This document shows positions 1-4,439 of a DNA stretch of 5,073 nucleotides, in pieces (within the stretch, counting starts at the first letter, position 1; each line of letters starts with the position of its first letter). This stretch comes from Defluviitaleaceae bacterium (GTDB lineage: Bacteria; Bacillota_A; Clostridia; Lachnospirales; WQUN01): positions 1-5,073 of the forward strand of contig WREB01000127.1 in assembly GCA_009779525.1 (NCBI GenBank), given 5' to 3'. The notes beneath the pieces are model-generated. The model had not been told where the DNA came from. It worked only from the letters and a program-made list of their open reading frames with translations, and ran no database searches. Position numbers and translations under genes: made by a program.

Positions 1-312
1 GGGGCTTCCTATCGCACCGACGTAGGTGAGGCCAACCCCGTATTCAAGCAGCGCGTTCGATAAAATCGGGCCGTTACCCCCGAGTTTCGTCTGGAGCGTC
101 ACCATCTCGATATTGGTGCTAAGCCCCGCCGCTCTGCTTATCCGGCTTCCGAGCTCGCCTATCGTGCTGACCCGCGTGAAGTTTTCCAGGTCCTGCCTTT
201 TGTCGACGACATGGATTATTTCGTCGACGAAGCCGTCAAGCCCGATGATCATGTCAAGCTCGAAATTTTTTAGCTGCTCAAGCTTTTTCTTTAAATCCGT
301 AAGGAAACTCAT
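1..312 (-). CDS. PfkB/ribokinase-family carbohydrate kinase, N-terminal part (runs off the left edge)
   Basis: The frame is open from an ATG at 312 to base 1 and gives 104 residues; the C-terminal part lies outside the window. PfkB kinases transfer the ATP gamma-phosphate to a sugar or nucleoside hydroxyl in the cytoplasm. What is seen: GLDGFVDEI at residues 24-32, matching the N-terminal beta strand with its substrate-contacting Asp, and LGGNGPILSNALLEYG at 77-92, the family's Gly-Gly-Asn substrate-lid and helix region, followed by a hydrophobic strand ending VGAIG. The DTxGAGD anion-hole/catalytic-base motif should come later and is not visible, so activity and substrate cannot be judged. 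The start is fixed by a strong GAGGAGG site 5 bases upstream. The gene follows the lipoprotein gene by 61 bases but has its own promoter. The family call is fairly sure; the substrate is unknown. Confidence 0.82.
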   Translation of the reverse strand, partial: MSFLTDLKKKLEQLKNFELDMIIGLDGFVDEIIHVVDKRQDLENFTRVSTIGELGSRISRAAGLSTNIEMVTLQTKLGGNGPILSNALLEYGVGLTYVGAIGSP

Positions 313-348
313 TTGGCCCTCCTCGCCGCGGCGATTGTTCTCCGCGAC

Positions 349-377
349 ATTATAGATTCATATCACGCCGTCTTCAA
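349..377 (-). promoter_or_regulatory. Sigma-A-type promoter for the PfkB kinase gene
   Basis: Reading the minus strand, TTGAAG (377-372) is followed by a 17-base spacer and a perfect TATAAT (354-349). Transcription should start near 342, giving a leader of about 30 bases that contains the GAGGAGG ribosome site. The -35 box overlaps the TGA stop codon (376-374) of the upstream lipoprotein gene, so the kinase can be transcribed separately from its upstream neighbours. The -35 matches the consensus at 4 of 6 positions, the -10 at 6 of 6. Confidence 0.68.
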
Positions 378-1120
378 TGCAGTGGTATTATTTCGATCCC
401 GCACACGCCGGAGCCCCAATCACCGGCCTTAAGCAGCTTGATTACGAGCGCGCCCCCGCCGTCGGCTAAGGCTTCGAATCCGGTGGCAAGCAAGCCGTTC
501 GCGGCCCCGTAAAGGTCGAAACCCATCCTAAACACGTCGAGCCGGTCGAATCCCGGGACCGGTTCGCCGTTAACTTCGACGCCCAGGCATACTTGGCTCG
601 GGCCGTACATGTAGCGCCCGTTTAAGTGAAGATAGACATAGTAGAGGCCGCCGGGCGTAAGCCCGTCGAATGTGTAGTCGATGTCCACGCAGTCCCTGAG
701 CGTCATGTATACGTCGAACGGCGCGGGCCTTGTGAGCGGCTCGAGCGCGGACTCGTCGATCTCAAATTTTCTTATGGCTGATCCGTCGTCGCGTGTCATC
801 GCCCCGTTCTCGTAAGAAGCCGCGGGCGCCCAGTTGGAAAAATCCTCCCAAAAACCTTCGTCCGAAACCCATCCGTCGTCAAGGTCCGGGCCGCCCAAGT
901 TGATTTTGAAAACCGCTTCCGCTTCCTCCCAGTTAATCGGTATGGGGGTCGGGGTTGGTTCGGGCGTCGGGGTTGGCGTCGGGGCGGGCGACGGCGTCGC
1001 GGCGGGCGTTGCGGTTGGCTCGGGCGTTGGCGGGGCTCCGTTTTGCGTCCCGCCGCCGCAGCCCGCGGCAAGGTTCGCGACCAAGGCGAACAAAGTTAAT
1101 AAAGCGATGATTTTTTTCAT
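374..1120 (-). CDS. Secreted lipoprotein with Pro/Thr linker and malectin-like carbohydrate-binding domain
   Basis: This is a 248-residue protein. Residues 1-20 form a lipoprotein signal peptide (MKKIIALLTLFALVANLAAG) with Cys21 as the lipidated residue. Residues 30-61 are a Thr-Pro/Glu-Pro linker of the kind that holds a domain away from the membrane or through the wall. Residues 70-248 resemble a malectin domain: it opens with FKINLGG, has YYVYLHLNGRY at 160-170 and VEVNGEPVPGFD at 181-192 (the strands around VxInG), and ends GVCGIEI at 238-244. Malectin-like domains bind glucose-type sugars or glycans; no catalytic motif is seen. The start at 1120 is preferred over an in-frame ATG at 1141 because AAGGGA lies 7 bases upstream of 1120, while the 1141 ATG has no ribosome site. 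The gene follows pncB by 56 bases and may be read through from it. The ligand is unknown; lipidation is well supported and the domain call is moderate. Confidence 0.8.
   Translation of the reverse strand: MKKIIALLTLFALVANLAAGCGGGTQNGAPPTPEPTATPAATPSPAPTPTPTPEPTPTPIPINWEEAEAVFKINLGGPDLDDGWVSDEGFWEDFSNWAPAASYENGAMTRDDGSAIRKFEIDESALEPLTRPAPFDVYMTLRDCVDIDYTFDGLTPGGLYYVYLHLNGRYMYGPSQVCLGVEVNGEPVPGFDRLDVFRMGFDLYGAANGLLATGFEALADGGGALVIKLLKAGDWGSGVCGIEIIPLH
938..1033 (-). repeat. Low-complexity Thr-Pro/Glu-Pro linker repeat within the lipoprotein gene
   Basis: This stretch encodes about 32 residues of TP, EP, SP and AP dipeptides (lipoprotein residues 30-61). The DNA shows near-repeats, such as TCGGGGTTGG on the plus strand at 949-958 and again at 967-976. 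The copy number of such tracts commonly varies between strains by slippage. The strong bias is a property of the linker and does not indicate a separate gene. Confidence 0.75.
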
Positions 1121-1155
1121 AGACGCTTCCCTTCGTTTCATTTATAAACTCGCGG

Positions 1156-1185
1156 CGCGCGTTAATAGTTTGCGATTTACGCGCG
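1156..1185 (-). other. Hairpin over the pncB stop codon
   Basis: CGCGCGT (1156-1162) and ACGCGCG (1179-1185) form a perfect 7-bp inverted repeat with a 16-base loop. The pncB stop codon (1179-1177) falls at the edge of one arm. No T-run follows on the minus strand, so it is not a canonical intrinsic terminator. It could still protect the pncB 3' end or reduce read-through into the lipoprotein gene. CG-alternating sequence pairs easily by chance, so support is modest. Confidence 0.3.
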
Positions 1186-2628
1186 TATCGAAGCTATCAT
1201 TCTTTGCTTCAGGTCGTAGAGGGGTTTCGATAAGTCCACCGGTATCGGATGCGGATTGGTGAGGCGCTTGTGCTCGTCCCAAAGCGTATGGCGCTCGGCG
1301 ACGGAGTATTCGCGTATTTCCATAACGTCCCTCTTTTTTTGCACGCACGCTCCGCCGATAAAAACCGGCTCGAGCAGTTCGCGCAGCGTAAACGAACCCG
1401 CTTCCAATGTCATCCGCTTCCATGTCGCGAACGGGTCGAAAATGGTCAGGTCGCTTCCGTTGTCGTAGCTTTCGTCAGAAAGCGCGATGAGGTCGGCCTT
1501 GATTTTTCCCGTGGCGCCGTCGTAAATCCGGTGGATTTTTTTGCGGCCCGGGTTTGTCACCTTCGCGGGGTTTTCGGAAAGCTTTATCCTCGGCTCCCAT
1601 TTCCCGCCGTTTGATACCGCCGCCATCTTGTAGACGCCGCCGAACGCCGGATTGTTTTTCGACGTTATCAGGTTGGTCCCAACCCCCCATATGTCTATCC
1701 GAGCCCCCTGGTTTTTTAGGTCGGTTATCAGGTGTTCGTCCAGGTCGCCCGAGGCGCTTATCTTCGCTTCGGCAAAACCCGCGCCGTCAAGCATCCTTCG
1801 CGCCTTTTTTGAAAGATAAGCAAGGTCCCCGCTGTCGAGCCTTATCCCGTAATTTTTAAGCTCAAAGCCCTGCCCCCTCATTTCGCCAAAAACGGCAATC
1901 GCGTTCGGAACGCCCGACTTCAGCGTGTCGTACGTGTCCGCGAGCAGCATGCACGAGTCGGGATAAATTTTTGCGTACATGCGGAACGCCTCAATTTCGG
2001 AATCGAAGCTCATGATCCAGCTGTGCGCGTGCGTCCCCCTTACGGGAACGCCGAACATGCGCCCGGCAAGCACGTTGCTTGTGGCCGCGCATCCGCCGAT
2101 TATAGCGGCGCGCGCCCCGTAGATTCCGGCGTCCGGTCCCTGCGCGCGCCTCAGGCCCATTTCGATGACGACGTCGTCCGAAGCCGCCTGTGCGATGCGC
2201 GCCGCCTTGGTGGCGATCAGGCTTTGGTGGTTGATTATGTTTAATAAAGCGGTCTCAATCAACTGCGCTTCCATCACCGGGGCGACCACCGTCAAAAGCG
2301 GCTCGTTGGGAAAAACGACGGTGCCCTCCGGGATCGCGTTGACGTCGCCGGTAAACTTAAAAGTTAACAACGAATCGAGGAATCCGTCCTCGAACGCGCC
2401 GGTCGACTTTAGATAATCGACGTCCTCGCGCCCGAAACGCAGCCCGTTAATATACTCCACGGCCTGCCAGAGGCCCGCGGCGATCGCGTAGCCGTTCCCG
2501 TCGGGGTTTTCGCGGTAGAACATGTCGAACGCGGCCGACTGCCTCTCTCCGCTTTTGCGTTCGGTGAGGTAGTACGCCTGCATCATAGTCAATTCGTAGA
2601 AATCGGTTAAAAGCGACAAGCCTTCCAT
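1177..2628 (-). CDS. pncB: Nicotinate phosphoribosyltransferase
   Basis: The 483-residue protein matches the usual length of the Firmicutes-type long enzyme. It joins nicotinate and PRPP, with ATP use, to give nicotinate mononucleotide, the entry step of NAD salvage from nicotinic acid, in the cytoplasm. Visible landmarks: the LLTDFYELTM start (residues 6-15); EMGLRRAQGPDAG at 156-168; the GTHAHSW segment at 198-204, whose His202 corresponds to the histidine that is phosphorylated during catalysis in this family; RLDSGDL at 263-269 for the phosphoribosyl site; and DIWGVGTNL at 312-320. No key residue is missing. The ATG at 2628 has a GGGGGT ribosome site 4 bases upstream. An in-frame GTG at 2676 would add 16 low-complexity residues, but it lies upstream of the perfect TATAAT at 2670-2665, so it is unlikely to be the start. 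The gene is divergent from the amidohydrolase block and leads the minus-strand block. Identification is firm. Confidence 0.95.
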   Translation of the reverse strand: MEGLSLLTDFYELTMMQAYYLTERKSGERQSAAFDMFYRENPDGNGYAIAAGLWQAVEYINGLRFGREDVDYLKSTGAFEDGFLDSLLTFKFTGDVNAIPEGTVVFPNEPLLTVVAPVMEAQLIETALLNIINHQSLIATKAARIAQAASDDVVIEMGLRRAQGPDAGIYGARAAIIGGCAATSNVLAGRMFGVPVRGTHAHSWIMSFDSEIEAFRMYAKIYPDSCMLLADTYDTLKSGVPNAIAVFGEMRGQGFELKNYGIRLDSGDLAYLSKKARRMLDGAGFAEAKISASGDLDEHLITDLKNQGARIDIWGVGTNLITSKNNPAFGGVYKMAAVSNGGKWEPRIKLSENPAKVTNPGRKKIHRIYDGATGKIKADLIALSDESYDNGSDLTIFDPFATWKRMTLEAGSFTLRELLEPVFIGGACVQKKRDVMEIREYSVAERHTLWDEHKRLTNPHPIPVDLSKPLYDLKQRMIASIRA

Positions 2629-2664
2629 TTTACCCCCGTCGGCCGAAGCGCGGCGCGCGCGGCA

Positions 2665-2693
2665 ATTATACCCCACGCGGCGGCGTTAACATA
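2665..2693 (-). promoter_or_regulatory. Promoter for pncB (perfect -10, weak -35)
   Basis: A perfect TATAAT lies on the minus strand at 2670-2665. At 17-base spacing the -35 position reads TATGTT (2693-2688), a poor match, so it may need an activator. Transcription would begin near 2658 and leave about 30 bases before the pncB ATG at 2628. That leader is too short for a riboswitch. Confidence 0.55.
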
Positions 2694-2707
2694 GATGCTT
2701 CGACAAT

Positions 2708-2719
2708 TCTTGCGCAAGA
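2708..2719. promoter_or_regulatory. Candidate operator: 12-bp perfect palindrome
   Basis: TCTTGCGCAAGA is identical to its reverse complement over all 12 bases and has a central CG step, as in many LacI/GalR-type operators. It lies between the two divergent genes, covers the candidate -35 box of the plus-strand block and is about 40 bases upstream of the pncB -10 box. A regulator bound here could repress the plus-strand block or affect both directions. No regulator gene is in the window, so the cognate protein is unknown. Confidence 0.4.
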
Positions 2720-2738
2720 CGCGCATTGCGAATAAAAT
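2710..2738 (+). promoter_or_regulatory. Candidate promoter for the amidohydrolase/oxidoreductase block
   Basis: TTGCGC (2710-2715), a 17-base spacer and TAAAAT (2733-2738) form a plausible sigma-A promoter; the -10 matches the consensus at 5 of 6 positions and the -35 at 3 of 6. Transcription would start near 2745, upstream of the preferred ATG at 2791 and downstream of the alternative ATG at 2695. The -35 box lies inside the 12-bp palindrome, as expected for a repressed promoter. Confidence 0.45.
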
Positions 2739-2790
2739 AACCGGACACAAAACGGCGGAAATTTCGATTAAAGATCAGGCGGTGAAAGAT

Positions 2791-3597
2791 ATGGCGCGGT
2801 TTTATGACGCCAACCTTTGCTTCGGAGTTACTAACAACGTTAACGAGATACCCCTGCTTCCGTGCAGGGATTTGGCTTCGCTCGAAGCGTCCCTTAAAAG
2901 GGCCGGCGTTTCCGGCGGGTTGGTAAGGGCGGCGGATTCGGATTTTACCGGGGTCGCATACGGAAACAATTTTTTGAAGGAAACGCTGAAGACCGCGACG
3001 CTCGATCTGTACGGCGTCTACACATTGCTTCCGAGCTGCACCCACGAAATCCCCGAGCCGTCGGATCTGCCCGCGGTGCTTCGCGAGGGAAACTTCGCGG
3101 CGCTTCGCGTAGCCCCGGCAATACACAATTATCTGGCAAAGCCCGGAGTGCTCGCCGATTATTATGAAATGGCGGATTCGCACAATATCCCCGTAATCTT
3201 CGACACCGCGTGCGGGATCACGGCGGGCGAGATCTACGACGTGATGGAGCGGTTCCCTTCGCTTACCGCGATCTACGCGCCTTCAAACGAATGGCCTTCA
3301 GACCGGTTCGACCGCCCGTTCCTTTCGCAGTTCATCAACTTATACATGGACCTCTCCTTCATGCTTTCGGATCACGGGATCGAAATGTTTGTCGCCGAAT
3401 ACGGCGCGCGCAGGTTTTTGTTCGGGAGCAGGTTTCCTTCGATGTACATAGGGGGCGCGATGCTTCAGCTGAAACAGGCGGATATTCCCGAAATGGCGTT
3501 CGAGGCGATTGCCGGCGGCAATCTGCTATATTTAATAAACAGATTCCATAACGGAGCGGAAAACGACGAACGCGGCTGGAGCGATACCGAATCGTAA
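2791..3597 (+). CDS. Degenerate amidohydrolase-2 family protein, probable pseudoenzyme
   Basis: The 268-residue protein has the TIM-barrel layout of the amidohydrolase-2 family, but every expected active-site residue is changed when lined up by eye with the next gene. The HxH after the first strand is N8-L-C10 in YDANLCFG; the Lys position is R106 in FAALRV; the first later His is D138 in PVIFDTACG; the second is P164 in IYAPSNEW; the catalytic Asp is R214 in FLFGSRFP. Fold landmarks such as LFG and the C-terminal GGNLLYLINRF remain. It should therefore not bind metal in the usual way and may act as a structural or regulatory partner of the downstream enzyme, or use different chemistry. The frame is open and clean, so it is not a pseudogene. 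Start: GGTG lies 7 bases before the ATG at 2791, and the protein then begins just before the first barrel strand. An in-frame ATG at 2695 (300 residues) has no ribosome site and would precede the candidate promoter. The substrate is unknown. Confidence 0.72.
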   Translation: MARFYDANLCFGVTNNVNEIPLLPCRDLASLEASLKRAGVSGGLVRAADSDFTGVAYGNNFLKETLKTATLDLYGVYTLLPSCTHEIPEPSDLPAVLREGNFAALRVAPAIHNYLAKPGVLADYYEMADSHNIPVIFDTACGITAGEIYDVMERFPSLTAIYAPSNEWPSDRFDRPFLSQFINLYMDLSFMLSDHGIEMFVAEYGARRFLFGSRFPSMYIGGAMLQLKQADIPEMAFEAIAGGNLLYLINRFHNGAENDERGWSDTES

Positions 3598-3602
3598 AGG
3601 AG
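3598..3602 (+). promoter_or_regulatory. Strong ribosome binding site of the second amidohydrolase gene
   Basis: AGGAG follows directly on the TAA stop codon (3595-3597) of the preceding gene, 8 bases before the ATG at 3611. The surrounding TAAAGGAG pairs very well with the 16S rRNA tail. The position makes coupled translation of the two amidohydrolase genes likely and fixes the start of the second. Confidence 0.8.
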
Positions 3603-3610
3603 ATCAAGCT

Positions 3611-4432
3611 ATGGGCGAATACATAAATCCGGAAAGCCGTCTCGCGGGCCGTTTCTGGGACGACGGAAAAATCGAAGGCTGCCCCGTTTACGACTTCCAC
3701 GGCCATATGCACGAGATGCCTGGCGGATTCATCAACGCCGGCAGGCCCGAGCAAATGCTTGCGACCATGGAGCGGGCGGGGATAAAACGTTTCATATTCT
3801 GCTCGCATCTCGCCCTGTTCGCCTCGGCGGCCGGCGAAAGCGCGAACCTCGGGCCGATAAAAAAATACGGGGGGCCGCTTCGCGCCTATATGGCGGTGCG
3901 TTCGTACGATCTGGACTTTGATCGCGACATCAAACTCTTCGAGGCTAACGAAGATTGCTACGCCGGGTTTAAATTCCTGACGGGCTACTTCAACGTGCCC
4001 GTTGATTCGCCGCTTCACGAACCCTATTGGGAATACGCGAACGCAAAAAAACTGATCTGCCTTTCGCATACCTGGGACGGAAGCAAAAACGACGGGCCCG
4101 AAAACCTGCGCGCGGTCGCGGATAAATATCCCGACGTCACGCTGGTTTGCGGCCATTCGTTCAAAAGGAATTGGGACGCCGCGATCAAACTCGCCAACGA
4201 GTTCCCGAACATTTACCTCGAGCTCACCGCCGTGCTAAGCGAACGCGGCGCGTTAGAGAAGCTCGTCGCCGGCGCGGGCAGCGAAAAGATACTCTTCGGC
4301 TGCGATCTGCCTTGGTTCAGCACGTTTTACTACATCGGATGCCTGCTTGACGCCGAAATTTCCGACGACGACCGCCTAAACATACTCCACAAAAACGGCG
4401 AGAAACTGCTCGCCCGTTTCAACTGGGCCTGA
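3611..4432 (+). CDS. Amidohydrolase-2 family metal-dependent hydrolase
   Basis: This is a 273-residue TIM-barrel hydrolase of the amidohydrolase-2 group, which includes sugar-lactonases, aromatic-acid decarboxylases and 2-pyrone-4,6-dicarboxylate lactonase. The expected ligands are all present: H30-G-H32 in VYDFHGHMH, K121 in GFKF, H153 in LSHTWDG, H182 in VCGHSF and D232 in LFGCDLPW. It should be a soluble cytoplasmic enzyme; no signal peptide is seen. It starts 13 bases after its degenerate relative and ends 7 bases before the oxidoreductase gene, so the three are probably one operon. With a sugar oxidoreductase next door, hydrolysis of a sugar-derived lactone is a reasonable guess, but the family is too diverse to name the substrate. 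The family call is firm and the activity is open. Confidence 0.87.
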   Translation: MGEYINPESRLAGRFWDDGKIEGCPVYDFHGHMHEMPGGFINAGRPEQMLATMERAGIKRFIFCSHLALFASAAGESANLGPIKKYGGPLRAYMAVRSYDLDFDRDIKLFEANEDCYAGFKFLTGYFNVPVDSPLHEPYWEYANAKKLICLSHTWDGSKNDGPENLRAVADKYPDVTLVCGHSFKRNWDAAIKLANEFPNIYLELTAVLSERGALEKLVAGAGSEKILFGCDLPWFSTFYYIGCLLDAEISDDDRLNILHKNGEKLLARFNWA

Positions 4433-4439
4433 AGAGTTT

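Noticed and set aside
1141..1169. TATAAA on the minus strand as a separate promoter for the lipoprotein gene
   Set aside because: The -10 is fair, but no -35-like hexamer is found at 16-18 bases (ACTATT at 17), and the transcript would begin only about 14 bases before the start codon. It is possible but unsupported.
834..1262. Plus-strand frame with a Gly-Val repeat
   Set aside because: The Gly-Val stretch is the reverse reading of the Thr-Pro linker codons of the lipoprotein; it has no ribosome site and overlaps two real genes.
1524..1538. Small inverted repeat AAATCC/GGATTT followed by T-residues on the plus strand
   Set aside because: The stem is only 6 bp and AT-rich with a 3-base loop, and it is antisense within pncB; it is not a credible terminator.
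2629..2664. Riboswitch or NAD-responsive leader upstream of pncB
   Set aside because: The predicted leader is only about 30 bases, too short for a known riboswitch, and no match to a niacin-repressor site was recognised.
3359..4156. Long minus-strand open frame (265 codons) antisense to the two amidohydrolase genes
   Set aside because: It lies opposite two well-supported family members, its translation shows no recognisable domain, and long antisense frames are common in GC-rich genes.
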